DNA of 64,000 nt from Azorinus chamasolen (lineage: Eukaryota > Mollusca > Bivalvia > Cardiida > Solecurtidae), in assembly GCA_963576725.1 (NCBI GenBank), contig OY755242.1, forward strand, positions 27,752,358 to 27,816,357, written 5' to 3'. Positions 31,873 through 45,723 of the stretch are shown one piece after another. The stretch's first letter is position 1. Each line of letters starts with the position of its first letter. The position numbers and the translations under genes were made by a program. The notes under the pieces were generated by a model. The model ran no database searches. It worked only from the letters and a program-made list of their open reading frames with translations, and was not told where the DNA came from.

Positions 31873-32242
31873 CAGTAAACACCCTCTAAACCGGACATTC
31901 AAATTACAGTAAAACTCCACTAATACGACCACCTGAAAGAGGTATAATTCTGGGTGCAGGTGGTAGCTTAATGTAGGACAAAAGTAATGCAGAAAGCTGC
32001 ATTAAGCAACCACCTGCGTATAAAGACATCCATGTTTATGCATTAAGTGGTCGCATTAGAGGGGTTCTACTGTAGTGTCAATACAGGTTTGCAAGACAGG
32101 TGATAGATTAATACAGTGTGAAAGTCAAGCATAAAACTCCCAAAGGAGCTTTCTGCATATATTCATCCTGCATTTAACATACACCTGCCAAAAAGATGTA
32201 CAGTTTTCTTTACTAATATTTCAGTTAAGAGGGATTTAACTG
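31873..32242. repeat. Family P MITE split by a family B insertion
   Basis: CAGTAAACACCCTCTAAACCGG at left and GAGGGATTTAACTG at right, interrupted at a TA. Confidence 0.75.
31907..32072. repeat. Family B MITE nested in family P
   Basis: CAGTAAAACTCCACTAATACG to GGGGTTCTACTG with TA on both sides. Confidence 0.8.
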
Positions 32243-32487
32243 TACGTTTTTAGAAATGTAACCCCAAAAAAAGAACCTCCTAGTCATTGTAGACATGTTT
32301 TCTATGCAGCACAAGACATAAATATTAATATATACGAGATCAAAGCATTAGGTTGTAAACACACATGCACCACGTGATCAATCATAATAAGTTGATAAAA
32401 TATAATTGTAAAGAATGTAGACCCTAATCAGATACCACGACCATGAAGCAATGACTTCCAAGGATGTCAAAATCTGAATTTTATGAC

Positions 32488-32608
32488 AGGTAGCTTAATG
32501 CAAAAGGAAAGCTCACTCGGGAACTTTCTGTATCACTTTCATTTTACATTAAGCAACCATCTGCTTTTAACGAGACATTGCGGTTGCCGTAGAGTGGTTC
32601 TACTGCAT
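32488..32608. repeat. TA-class fragment
   Basis: GTAGCTTAATGCAAAAGG, GAAAGCTCACTCGGGAACTTTC hairpin, end AGAGTGGTTCTACTG. Confidence 0.5.
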
Positions 32609-32816
32609 GGTGACATTTGACCTAATTTTCGGCGTGTAACATAGGCGGTACTTGTAGCTACATGTAAATGCAAAAAGAAATAATGCAGAAAGCTCCAGAA
32701 GAAGCGTTCAGTATTGTTCGTATATTTATTGGCCATGCCAATGTTCTATATTACATTTTCTCATACAGACGTCTCATTTACGGGCTATGAAGCTGATGAG
32801 AAATAATAATGAAGTA

Positions 32817-33012
32817 CAGTAGTATCCCCCAAAACCGCAATTCTAGTAAATAAGAATTTAGATACTTTTAGACAGGTGACTGCTTAATGCAGGAGTATGC
32901 CATGCAGAAAGCTGCTAGAGGAGTTTTTTGCATGCCTTTTTCACCCTCCATTAAGCTGCCATCTCTCTCCAAGATGCTGAATTTAACACCCGGTTTAAAG
33001 TGGTATAGTAGA
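32817..33012. repeat. Family P MITE, diverged
   Basis: CAGTAGTATCCCCCAAAACCGC at left, CCCGGTTTAAAGTGGTATAGTAG at right, CATGCAGAAAGCTGC arms. Confidence 0.6.
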
Positions 33013-33035
33013 ACGTACATATAACGTCCAAGAAA

Positions 33036-33125
33036 TGAATAGTATAAGCATATTTTATGTCATATATCATTTCATGAAAAAGGATCGGGCCACAAGTTCG
33101 ACCAACATTAGTTACGGACCTGCCC
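33036..33125. repeat. 90 bp dispersed repeat, copy 1
   Basis: ATAGTATAAGCATATTTTAT ... AGTTCGACCAACATTAGTTA matches 59811-59900 at high identity. Confidence 0.7.
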
Positions 33126-33297
33126 AAGAAATGAATACTACTGGTTGCTTAATGCAGAACAAAAGTAATGCAGAGCACTCCTAGAGGAGCTTTCTGCATA
33201 ATTCTCACCCTGTGTATAGCTACCACCTGTTCAAACAAAATCCAACCTTATACTTATTTTGGATATTATGGGTAATAGCTGTAGACCGATTTACTGT
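33126..33297. repeat. TA-class element, degenerate
   Basis: TGGTTGCTTAATGCAGAAC, GAGCACTCCTAGAGGAGCTTTC hairpin, end ACCGATTTACTG. Confidence 0.5.
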
Positions 33298-33299
33298 AC

Positions 33300-33664
33300 A
33301 ATATAGTTGATTCTGTCCTGCTATTTCTTCAAATAACATCAGATTGGCAATATCTCCATTACTGTTGCATGTCCACGGCCTTTTTCTGTTGATCGAAAAT
33401 CTCTTATTGATATCCACTATTTTTGTAAATGAACATCATGTGATACGATTCGATGGCTTTCATGAACAATTTCTTTGTCTGGATTTCTCCGGAAGTAATC
33501 ACGAAAACGAGGCTGCTAAGATCATGGGCAAAACAGCACTCGACCAAATAGTCGAGTCGTTCCATAAATCGCACTGCACACAGTTGCAGCTGATACCGAA
33601 TTCGGAACGAGGCTGCCTATGTTGTAAGCAAACGTTATGATCGACAATAGTCTAAACTGTCAAA
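33300..33664 (-). other. Downstream of the INF2 stop, probable 3' UTR
   Basis: Repeat-free sequence directly after the stop codon. I did not find a convincing AATAAA close by, so the transcript end is not set. A + strand frame of about 98 codons here resembles nothing I know. Confidence 0.35.
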
Positions 33665-33819
33665 TCATTTTTTATTCGCTGCTATTTCTTCGTCGGTCAC
33701 CTTCCGTCGTAGAGAAAGCCTTCGAAGAACTTTACCTCTTCTGATCTCGTTAACTAAGTTGTCAACAATTTTTCGATCTTCGTTAGTTTTGTGTACCAGT
33801 GATGAATGTCCGCCTGAAA
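33665..33819 (-). CDS. INF2: INF2 last exon: DAD/WH2-like C-terminus
   Basis: Acceptor TTCGCAG|TTTCAG; the next AG, six bases on, is also in frame. Residues 765-815 end [10 protein letters not shown] and TGA. Holds the amphipathic [10 protein letters not shown] helix and the basic RRLSLRRK stretch that in formins contacts DID and, in INF2, actin. Confidence 0.85.
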
Positions 33820-36800
33820 CTGCGAATAAAATATCAAGATAAGTAACTATGATCAAAGTGCAACTCCCTCTAAATAATGTAATGTATAATGCTATATAGT
33901 TGTTAATCGTGAATATTCACGTAAGAAATAATGGCATCTTTAATGAAACTTATATGATTGCATATGAACACAGAATGTTATGGCAAATGTCAAAAACTGT
34001 AGAATAAGATTTATACTGATGTAAAACCTCTCTGTAACGGCCAGTAAAATATGTTAATTAGTTGATATTTAGGGAAGTTTGCAGGTTTTACTGTAGTATT
34101 GTAACAAGTGTGATTAATAGTATTTATCACAATAGTTTAAAAACTATACAATTCTAAAATGTTCCTTTTTTCTAGGAAATTCCCCTTTTCAGTAGATTTA
34201 TGTTTTCAAAGAGGTTGCGTCTTAAACTAACCTATGAGGGAATATGTCTAAAATAGCCTATGTTATAATGGGTTAAACAGTTGACAAAACCTTGCAGATA
34301 TCAAATGCACCTAAACATTTACAAATCAGTATCCAATGAATTATTATTAGTTCTTCGTGAATTTTACTTACTTCGACGTCTCTCGGCCAGATCCGCCTGT
34401 GTTTTCCGTCTCATCTCGGCTTTCTCCGCATTTATTCGCCACTGTTCAAGCTCCTGTTCGCAGGTTTTTACCTTCTCACAGAACTCTCTAAACGTATCCA
34501 GGAATTCATCCAGTTTAAAAGATTTTTCATTTTCACAGTAATGGTTCGACAGCTTTGTTGTAATTTTCTTAACCCGTTCGATAGCTTCGTCAACATCGGT
34601 GATATCACTCTCGGCGACCTAAAAAATACACATTATAAAACTCAATCATGAGAAACTCTCAATTATATATGCTGGCATAGTATACAGTAACATATGTCTT
34701 AAGTAGTCATTCATTTACTGAACATAGGAATCTTAAAAGCAGGTGGTTGCTTAATGCAGGTCAAAAGTAATGCAGAAAGCTCTTATAGGAGCTTTCTGCA
34801 TTACTTTTGACCTGCATTAAGATACCACCTGTCTTATAGATCTGTAATTAGACCTCAGTTTGATGGCCGCTTAAAACCCTTCGCTTGCTATTCACGTCAA
34901 TATACCTACCTGTAAATAGTGAAGACCCAGATGAGACAGCTCCTGCAGGAGCTGTCTCATCAGGGTCTGCACTATTTACAAGTTCATTTTGCAACCAGTA
35001 CACTCCACAGCAGTGATTGCACAGCGATATACTTGTATACAGTGATGATATATGTAATTATACAACAGGGCATGGGTAAAGAAGGAGAAATGTATTTTAA
35101 AATTCAGCAAGCGAAGGGTTAAGACAGGTTGTTACTGTATACAATAAAAAACACTGTAGAAACTAATTATAGCGACAATCCAAAAGAAATCGAATCAGAC
35201 ATTGGAAGACAGGTGATAATTTTAATGCATGGCGAAACTGGTCACACTTGTTATGTTCACACTTGCTTTCTAATATGTATTTGACTATTTTAAAAACCTG
35301 TGTAGCAGGAACAATCAGAGTGCACTCAGTATTAAATGCTTTAACTTGCTACTATATTCTAAATGACAAACAACCTAGTTCCTGGTCAGAGGGTTCGCAA
35401 ACGACAGTGCATGCGTGTGCCATGCTGGAAGGGTTAGTCATTCGCAAGTTAAGTGCAACAAGCTTGGATCTAGATCAGACTCCGAGTCACTAGGTGTGTC
35501 ATTAGAATTCAAGGTGTTTGACAAAAGATTGAACGATTAAGAAGTTCATTTGAACTTCGATATCTCGACCACGGATAACTCGAAGTAAACGTTCGGTCCT
35601 TCCAAAATTTACAATACAGAATTGTTCTAACATGTTTCACTACACATATATAGAAACACACGTGACAGCTTAATGCATGTCGAAAGTAATGTTAACTCAA
35701 AAAAATTTATATGGTTCATTGGCGTTCGAGATATCGAAGTTCAACTATAAATATTTTTTGCAACAGAGCAGGCATTACTTTTTATAACAGGCTAAAGGTC
35801 AAAGGAAAATATTATATCTCATACCTTGATGAAGTCTGAGAATTGAGCTGCCACTTCTGGATTTCCTTCTTCAAGCTCGTGTTTTATCTTTTGAACCGCT
35901 GTCTTAAGACTCGAAAACTCGCCTATCATTGCATCCAGTGAGAACCTGAAAGTTACGGATAGTCATGACAACCTGATATCCAATCCACTGTTTAGATGCT
36001 AGAAACGGACGTGTAATGGCTCGGGAAATCTAAGAACCGCGTTTAACGCTACAGTAAAAACTCTCTATTTCGGCCACTACATTACATCTAATATTCTGTG
36101 TTAAAGGCAGGTGGCTGCTTAAAGCAAGGTGAATGTAAAACAGAACGCTCCTATGGGAGCGTTCTGTTTTACTTTCACCTTGCTTTAAGCAGCCACGTGT
36201 CCTAAACAACAACAAATTAACACAAATTAAAATTACAGGCCGTTATAGAGAGGTTTTACTGTATATATTTATGTTTGCAATAAACAAGTACATAAACAAT
36301 ACAATAGATAGAAAAGCGTACACAAATATATAATATTAGAAACTACCAAGTATATTGAAACTTATAACAGTAATCCTTTTCAAATCTCGTTTATTGGCCG
36401 AGTATGTATTTCATATGTCACACTTATCTTTGCAATCATTAAATAACATGTAACGTGTATGTGTTATGTACAAAACATTCATTTTGCCTGTAATTTCACT
36501 AAGCTATGGACACATGCGTCTATGCAAGAATTTATGTAAGTAGACAATAGTTTCGACGAAATGACTAATGTTGATTTGAGACATAGATTAGAGGGTATAT
36601 ATAAAATAGCGGTATCGTCATTTTACCCATGGCTCAAATATATTATCTCTTTTAAGACAACTCTAAATAGTGATCTCATCATAGGAGTTGATGAGGTAAA
36701 ACGGAGATACTCTTGCAATAAATGTTTATTCCTTTCAACTGTGAAGCTTCAAATGGACTATTCCATACCTCAAACAGCCCACGTTTACCGTGAGTTTTAT

Positions 36801-39800
36801 TTCTAGAGAAATGTGTAACATGACAAACAGTAAAGGCCCTGGTAAGAGGACTGCTCTAGAAGCTCTCTCATCTGGGTCTACGCTGTGTGCAAAGGGCATT
36901 AGCTACTTGTGTTTGCTCATCATTTATTACTTACCTCGATGATTTTTGAAGGGGTTCCAGTAGTTCTTCCACAAACTCCAGCGACTTTTTGTTCTTGCTT
37001 TGGGCTTCTTGCACTAAGTGGTGCAATAAAGTCATTTTGGGTGTGTTGGATTTCGTCATCAGAATCTTGTTTATAGATCCAATCCGGAAACCAATAGCAT
37101 CCCCCGCATTGCTGCCCTGTATAATGGACGCAATTGTTAGTGCTGGTCTACCAACTAGCATGAATAGTCATAGTAAAATTCCATAAAGGGTTACAAATAC
37201 ATATTTAATGTTAATAGAATCATAAGCGAATTGCAACGCTTGTCAGTCGAGGAAAACCCTATATAAGAGAATATTTTTTATTATATATGAATGAGATAAA
37301 AACAATCAGGAAATTATCTTTACGCTGAGGAAGATGAGCGTGGCAGTCGTAGAAGTAGCGTCTCAACCCAACAAACAGTAAAACCTCTTTATAACGGCCA
37401 CTAAATTGTGAAAATTAGATGGTATTAAGGGCAGGTGACTGCTTAAAGCAAGGTGAAAGTAAAACAGAACGCTCCGATAGGAGCGTTCTGTTTTTCTTTC
37501 ACCTTGATTTAAGCAGCCACATGTCTTTAACACAGCATACTTAATGTAATTTAGTGGCCGTTATAGAGAGGTTTTACTGTATTTCCATGATCACATGCAT
37601 GTAGACAGTGTAGGTCTTGTACAAAGGACTCCTAAAGGAACCCTTTGATCAGACTGTGTACAGTTTGCTATAAAATTTGTGTCAAAGGTCTTCACCAGCC
37701 TACATGTATATTTCGATTCCATGGACCCCCATACATGTATGGGTTCCATATTTCCATTTGGACGAGCATACATTATATAATATGGGATCTGAGGGTTATC
37801 GTTATGATATACGGTAGAAACATCAAAATATGTCTGTGTCTGTAAAACAGGTGGTAGCTTAATGCAGTAAAAAATAGTGCAGAAGCCTCCTTAAAGTTTA
37901 GGAACTTGTTCTTGCATTACTTTTGTTTACCCTGCATTAAGCAATCGCCTGCTTTTTAAGGATTCTATGCTAATAAATGAATAACCGCTTAGGACAGGTT
38001 CTACTGTACATCGGGTTTTAAAATCACAATGTGGTCTCATTGCAAAGAGAATAGTTAGCCATACCTTGTTAATGAAATTCCCTGCATGGAGCACAAAACG
38101 AAGGAACACTTTAAGAGATTCGCTGTCTATGAGTTTTCTGCAGACCGAGTTGAGAACCTGGATGTTTGGGCGTATTGACCCGAGCTGTGAGTTGAAATCT
38201 CCCTTTAGTAGCATCGTCTCTATCCTCAACCGAAACCCTTCCACGCCGATAAGAGCATGGAAGAACTTTTCAGCATTTCCGAGTTTGTCGATTTCTCCAT
38301 CGTAGGATGATATGGCTTCAATCTGAAATGGATTGGAGAGTTGCCCTGGTAAACAGATACAGTAACACTGTTATCGGCCAACACGTTTTGAATAGATAAT
38401 TAATTAGCGTGAGCCAACCGTAATGCAAAACATCCTTTGAAATAAGCAGGTTTAATCTTTATATTATCTTATGCTTGCCGTGGCAATACGTTTGTTTACA
38501 GTAAAACCGCTCTATAACGGCCGCTAAATTGAGTTAAATAGCTGGTATTTAGGGCAGATGGCTGCTTAAAGCAATGTGAAAGTAAAACAGAACGCTCCTA
38601 TAGGAGCGTTCTGTTTTACTTTCACCGTGCTTTAAGCAACCACCTGTCTTTAACACAAAATACTTAGTGTAATTTAGTGGTCGTTATAGAGAGGTTTTAC
38701 TGTAATTTACATGAATCAAATCAATAACTATTCATAATTGACGAATTCATGTATGAATATTCATCAGGTTCTAGATGATAATATCTACAATATGTTTGAA
38801 AACATAATTATAATTACCTCGTCATGTTGAGGTAGAAGCTTTAGAAGTCCTTTCAACTTCTCCACACCAAGGCCTCTGGCATCGCCCGCTTTTATCAACT
38901 CTATGATCTGCTCGTTTGTCTTGCGGAACTGCTTCAGGAAGATATTAAGATTCATAGACTTTTTGGGATCCAACAGTGTAACCTGCAAAATAAATGTTAC
39001 TTCAGTTATCCCATTATCTCATAGGCTATATTTGGATCCAATCTCTTTGAATAAATCTACCGAAAGGGAGCATTTGCTGGAGAAAAGGAAAATTAGAATT
39101 GTGTAGTTTAGAAACAATTGCGATAAATAGAGCATTTGCTCCTATGGAGCCAATGCTCTATTTATCGAAATGGTTTCTAAAAGTGAATTTTACAGAGGCG
39201 TCAAAAGGCATCAATATGAGGGAATGGCTTAACTCTTCCCAAACTTAGCACATCTTGACTGTCATTAGGTAACTGAAAGAGTCATTTGTATTCCAAACAG
39301 TATATGCCCTAATCTGCGAGTTCATTCAGGGGTGATCTGGTCTGGGTTTGTATTGTTTAGCAATGCTCTTATTGAGGAATATTATGAAAAAAATATATAT
39401 TATGCACAAATATGTTACATAAGGAAATGCTATTCTTACAACACACATATTTCAGAGCATGTTTTTATATTCATGGAATCGGTTCCAGTAATACAAACAA
39501 AACGTACCTCTGTATTGTTTACTGAGTTCTTGCGTGTAAGTCCTTTATCATCCGGCGGAGCGAGGGTCTTTGCCGGTGGAGGGGCCTCTTGTCGGGAAAA
39601 CAGGTCCTCTAATTTGCTGTACTCCACGTCTATAGAATCCTTCATCTTCAAAACTTGATCCCAAACACTCTCCTCTGCAAAAGATAGCCAATGTATAATA
39701 TGTTATCCGAAGTTCAGGATATTTTTGGTAACATAGTTCCAAGCACAAAACTGTTTCTTGCCTGTCCAACACCAACAGCATAGTGGCAAAATGTATCGCA

Positions 39801-42800
39801 GCGCCTTTACAAGCCTACTCAATTATATTATTAAAGCTGTTAATAACTGACAAATAGTAGATGCAAATTTGTTAGTATGTCAATGTAAAGAAACGTTCTT
39901 AACCCTTTCGGTGCCAAATTTCTAATTGTCGTCTGCAATCCAAGTTTGTTAAATCATTCAGTAAAATAATACAATGAGATAAATAAATACAAATTTCAAA
40001 GGAATAAAGCACATATATAGAAACAGAGATTGGGACAAATAGCGAAGTCCCTGACCAGACGCCGCCTGAAAAGGCGGCGTCTGATCTGGGACTGCACTAT
40101 TTGTCGTGGTGTATTTAAGCGACTGCGGCGGTGAAAGGGTTAACATATCGTTTAGCACCTTTATGAGCACATTCGTGTGTAAATTTGCAAATTGTTGAAT
40201 TCAGATATATCATAGAACTATTTAAATCACGATGTTTTTGCAGAAAGGACTTGTAACTGCTGAATTTATTAATTCTTTCGGCTGCCAATGTCGCATATGT
40301 GATTACCTATGCAACCAGTTTGGATCCAGATGAGACGCCGAGTAACTCGGCGTCTCATCAGGATCCAAATTGTTTGTTGCTGTGACCGTTTTTTGCAACA
40401 AATATGATGAAAACATGCACAACAATGAAACTTAGCAGACGATTAAGTTTGCAGACGACAAAGACAAAATTTGGCAGCGAAATGGTTCAAGATGAAACAG
40501 TTTCATGGTAAGCTACTTACTTTTGAAAGCTGACACCGGAAGCTTACTCCAAGTCACAGTTCTCATTTTGCCCTTTGGCTTCGGTGTATCGATGGTTTTG
40601 GGTGGGGGCTCTGATGGCTGACCGAAGAACGGTGCCCCCGGTGCCATGGGGGCCCCGGGGAATGGAGGCGGACCTGGAGGTGGTGGAGCACCACCAGGAG
40701 GTGGGGGTGGCGGTGGTACACCCGCCATACCTGGTGGTGGGGGAGGCGGTGGAATAGCTGCACCCCCTGGAGGTGGTGGCGGCGGTGGAGGTATGCCTGC
40801 ACCACTAGGTGGTGGTGGCGGCGGAGGTGGTGGTGGTGGGGCTGCACCTCCTATATTAGGCGGGGGAGGTGGCGGGGGAGCTGTTGTTGTTACTGGTGAC
40901 ACTGCCTCAGAGATCACACACTCGTCCGTCTGTATTTCCTGTTCTTTTGTTCTGGCACTCTGTTCCTTGCATTTGTTTACAAGATCCTCTCCGTCTTTAG
41001 CGGGGTCCTTCGTCATTGCTTCCTGTGCGATTCGTTCTATCAATGTCCACATTGTCTCGCTGAAAGACAATTTTATCTGTTTATTGCATTCAAATTTAAA
41101 GGTAACTATCCAAAGGATACTGTGAAGCGAATTAATTGAATTGAGATCCGAGAATTAATTCACTTGTCAACAGAAATAAGTAACATACATAGCTCACTTA
41201 TTTGTTTTGCGTTTTCTTTTCAAAAACCAGCTCGGATACATATAGCAAAATATAATCAAGTTGTTGGTGGAAATTTATTCACCTGGCTAAAGGTTACAGA
41301 TCGAAAATTAATTGGTTTTCAAATGGTCACTCGGACACATGCATACAGGAAACAGATATACTGACATTTGCAAACAGTGCAGACCAAGATCAGATGGCTA
41401 AAAGAGAAGCCCTTTTAATCAGTATCTACACTAATTGTCATCCAGAAGCTAAAGCCCTTCATACGGATGAACTGTATCATCTTACACTGATGAGACATTC
41501 CATTTCAGCATTAACCCTTTTCTTCAAGTAAACGCATTTTCACGCCTTTGCAAACAGAGTAAACTCAGATCAGACGGCTCCTGTAGGAACCGTCTGATCA
41601 AGGTCTGATCTGTTTGCCTATGGATACTATATATATTTGAGTCTACTATTTCTCCCAGAGCAAAAATATCCATTCATTATTATAAAAGATCAGCTAATAA
41701 TATTCATGGTGTCATTATTTATTACGTGAATATTAACCCATTTGCTCCCAGTGAATTCTTCCATGTTTATATATTAGATTAGTCCATTTTTTATCTAATG
41801 GGTGTATGGCCTAAAAATTAAATTGCCTTTTGTTTTATATTGAAAATCCTATCAGCAAACAGTGTAAACTCTGATCAGACGCCGCATTATGCGGCGTCTG
41901 ATCAGAGTCTACACTGTTTGCCTACGTCCCGTATATGGGATCGTGGGAACAAATGGGTTAAACAGGGACTTGGTTAATAAGCAGTACATTGTATATTACC
42001 TCTGTTGGTTGTGAGAGTCAATTTGGAAGAGACAGTGCAGAATACCCAGCAGTGTGGCGTGTAGAGGTGTTCCCTGAACCTGTAATCAACATAGTATTGT
42101 AAGTACAGTCAAGTCTAACTCGTAAGAAATATAGTTCTTGATTTTTAATACAGGTGGTAGTTTCATGCAGAACAAATCTTATTCAGAAAGCTCTGTATTA
42201 CTTTTATCCTGCACCAAGCAACAACCTACTTAAACATACTCCTATAAATAATTTTAATAAATAATTCAGAAGGGTGGAGAGCTTGACGAAGATTTGGTAT
42301 TTTACACAAGCCCCTATATGTATGAGCACACATAATTATTATAATTATTATGCAGCAATGTATATTTAACCGAAATAAATTATTAACTGAAATAAAAAGA
42401 TGAGTTAATCTACCAGAGAAAGTACAATTGGGAATAATTTAACAGTGTAGACCAAAACTATCTACAGTGTTAGAGGCGTCCAATTTGATATTCCGTAACA
42501 GTGATTTTGACCTTAAAATTCAAAATCATTTTACACGTTTTACCAATTCATACTGAATGAACTAAATCGTGGATGGTGTACAATTCTGCATTCAAAGGAC
42601 GGATGACACTTTTCAACTACCAGTAAAGATCCTTGGCAAATGCCGGTTCTTGGACGCGGTGACTGGGTCTGCGTTTATTAAAGTCTGGTATCTGATTGGT
42701 CAAATTCTAAGGAGAATCAGAAATCTCAGAATCTAGCCAATCAGATGCTTGAGAATGATTTCAGACTCAAGCAATCAGTTTTATAACCTCGGGCCTGGTC

Positions 42801-45692
42801 TTGGTCAATACCCTTAGCAAATTATAACATGCATTTATCCTCCTAGCGAAGCGTGGTTCTGTTTCTACCTTTTTACAGATGGCGTTGAACACAGACTGGT
42901 GGTCGTTGATGTTGACGGCGCCAGATTTGAGTTCGTTTAAGGCATCAATGTCGGCATGGAGTTCTTCTTCGAAAACATCACACTGAACTACCAGCTCCTC
43001 GTCGTCATCGCAACGTAGTGCGTGGATAGTGTCTAGCAGATTCAATGCTGAAATAGACAAAAACACATTCAGCGATAATGCAGTAGCGTCCCTTTAGTTG
43101 TATAGCGGAACATAGCAATGGACTTGTTTGTTGTTGTTTTTGTTGGATTCACGTGTTTTATTGTTGTGTTGTTATTTGGTGTTCTTTTTGTTAAGCCTAA
43201 AGTCTGTTTATTTGTTTTCTTGTCATTTTGTTGTTAAAAGGTTGTGGCTGTTATGTTTGAAAATAAAAGTAGTGGTGGACAGCTAAATTCAAATTATATG
43301 CTTCCAATGTCGATTTAGCATTTGATTGGAAAACTTTATCATACATTAAAGTAACGTGCATTTAATATTAGATAATAGACACAACAAACATGGCTTTGTC
43401 TAGATTAACCTAGAGTTGCTCCATATGACACTGCACATATATGTATGTTGCCATTTTCAACAAAAACCGGGAAAGTCTGTACATGGTAAGCAACACCATA
43501 AACTTCTACTGCAAGATTACAAGAATTATCTCCCATTAGAAATTTACAATGCACAAGCTAGTGAATGATGTTAGCCCTTTCCTCCATAGATACGCCTTTC
43601 TACGCCTCTGTAAAAGTCACTGTATGAACCCATTGTTATAAATAGAGCATTTGCTCCTATAGGAGCAAATGCTCTATTATCACAATGGTTTCAAACTACA
43701 AAATTCTAAAATATTCCTTTCCTCTAATTAATGCTCCTTTTAGGTAGATTTATTCAAAGTGGTTGGATCTAAAAATAGCCTATGGAGGAAATGGTTAATA
43801 TTAACTCCCTTAACTAGTGAATGTTACCTCCCTTGCCACAAAATAGTATTAGTCAATGTCATGTGAGTTATTTTTTTTCAGCAAATTTTGGATATTATTA
43901 AAACAATACTACAAGTACCTGTAATTTGAAAATAACTGAAAAAGCCAGAATATGAATTCATTTTTATAACTAAATAAAGTTATGTTGCTATTCAATGGAT
44001 TGTTTATAATGGTTGATGAACACATGACATGTTGGTTACGCCAGAAACTGTAAGAAGCAGGGTCCATGCTTATAAAGCTTGTCATTTGAGTCTGAGTTTG
44101 TTCTCAAGCTTTTGATTGGACAGACTTGAGCCAAATGCTCAAATCTGACCAATCAAAAACTTGAGAACGAACTCAGACTCAACTAAAAAGTTTTATAAGC
44201 ATGGAACCAGATGTTTATACATTGTAGTTCCATAAGCAAACAGAGTAGAACCTGATTAGTCGACTCATCCAATGCTCTATCAGGTAGAGACATTTGTGTA
44301 CGTCTAGATTAGAGTATCCTTGTAGAAAATTGTAAATTCAGAATTAGGAAAATAATGTTGTGACTTACAAGGTATATTGCCGTAAGAATCCTTAGCAACC
44401 ATATTGTCAATATATATCCCCATGTGTTTTAATGTTAATTACACTTGTTCTCTTGACTTTACCAATCACCAACTGAGTGAAATAATATGTTGTCCACTTT
44501 TATATCTACGACCACGAATTTCATATCGTAGGCGTGTCGAGTTCCTAATTTCAATACAAAAAACTTTCAATTATTTTGAACGCATCAGCATAGACAAAAA
44601 TGACCACACTGTTACTAAAAATAGTTACTCTAAACACGTAATAAAGAATACTCGACGAGGAAATAGTGCGAACTTCCGGTAATCAGTGGGATGACCTACT
44701 GTCACTATGGGAAAAAGACAAACCTCTAAGGACCGAGTAATGATATACTATTGAGATAAATATTTTGTGAATGAAAATGTAAGTAGTACTTTTGACAAGG
44801 GCTACCGTAGGTGTATGACGCATACATATTTATGAATGGGACTGGTGTAACTACAATGATTCTCAACTTTGACCGAAATATTTCAACATTTGTTTCACAT
44901 ACCACTTCAAAAAGTTCTTTTGACCTAATATGAGAGATATTTATAGAATGTTGTGTTGGTTTACAGTCTCTGATTTAAGATGAAAATTTTGGGATAATTT
45001 TGGTTATACATGTAATTACCTTCAAAGAATGTCGCGCAATAATACGGTTTGCATCAATATTCGGAATGCTTCTTGAAACATCGCTGAGGTTCTTGTAAAC
45101 GCCTTTTATATTAGAATGTAAACAACCTAAGAAAGTGCAAATGTCCTAAACGCCTTTCCATGAAAATGAAATTGAAACAGAAGCTATAATTTAACAATAG
45201 TTTTTGGTTTTTTTGTACGAACTATATAATCTGATATTTCACCCATTTGTATCCAGTGTCCCTTAAGCAGAATATAGACAAACAGTGTAGACCCAGAGGG
45301 TCCTGAATGAGTCCTCTGATCAGGGTTTGTACTGTTTTCATATGTCAATGACTGATACCAGCAACTTTTTTGTTTGATGTGCCTCTTCAACATGGCAAAT
45401 GGATGATTCCAAACTAAGATCTGGACGGGGTTTCCTTTCCTTGAATAATTGGGAATTAATCTAACACTAAGCCTTTCCTGTCTTTTGTTAATGACATATA
45501 AGGGACACTGTGCACAAATAAGGGAACATGGGCACAAATGACCGATCACGATTTGTTGATGCGGCCATTCAAAATTGCTACACAAAACAAATCCTAACAA
45601 TATCAGGATCAAGTAGGAAACAGTAAACTCAAAGACCCCCATGATGTTGCGTGCATTACAAACAGACTTATGTGGAAAGTTCATACCGACAC

Positions 45693-45723
<31 letters not shown>

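Noticed and set aside
33344..33640. + strand open frame of 98 codons downstream of INF2
   Set aside because: No similarity, no splice or start context, starts inside hydrophobic low-information sequence; likely antisense to the 3' UTR.
40646..41125. + strand glycine-rich open frame
   Set aside because: It is the antisense shadow of the INF2 FH1 proline codons; the - strand frame has matching splice sites and phases.
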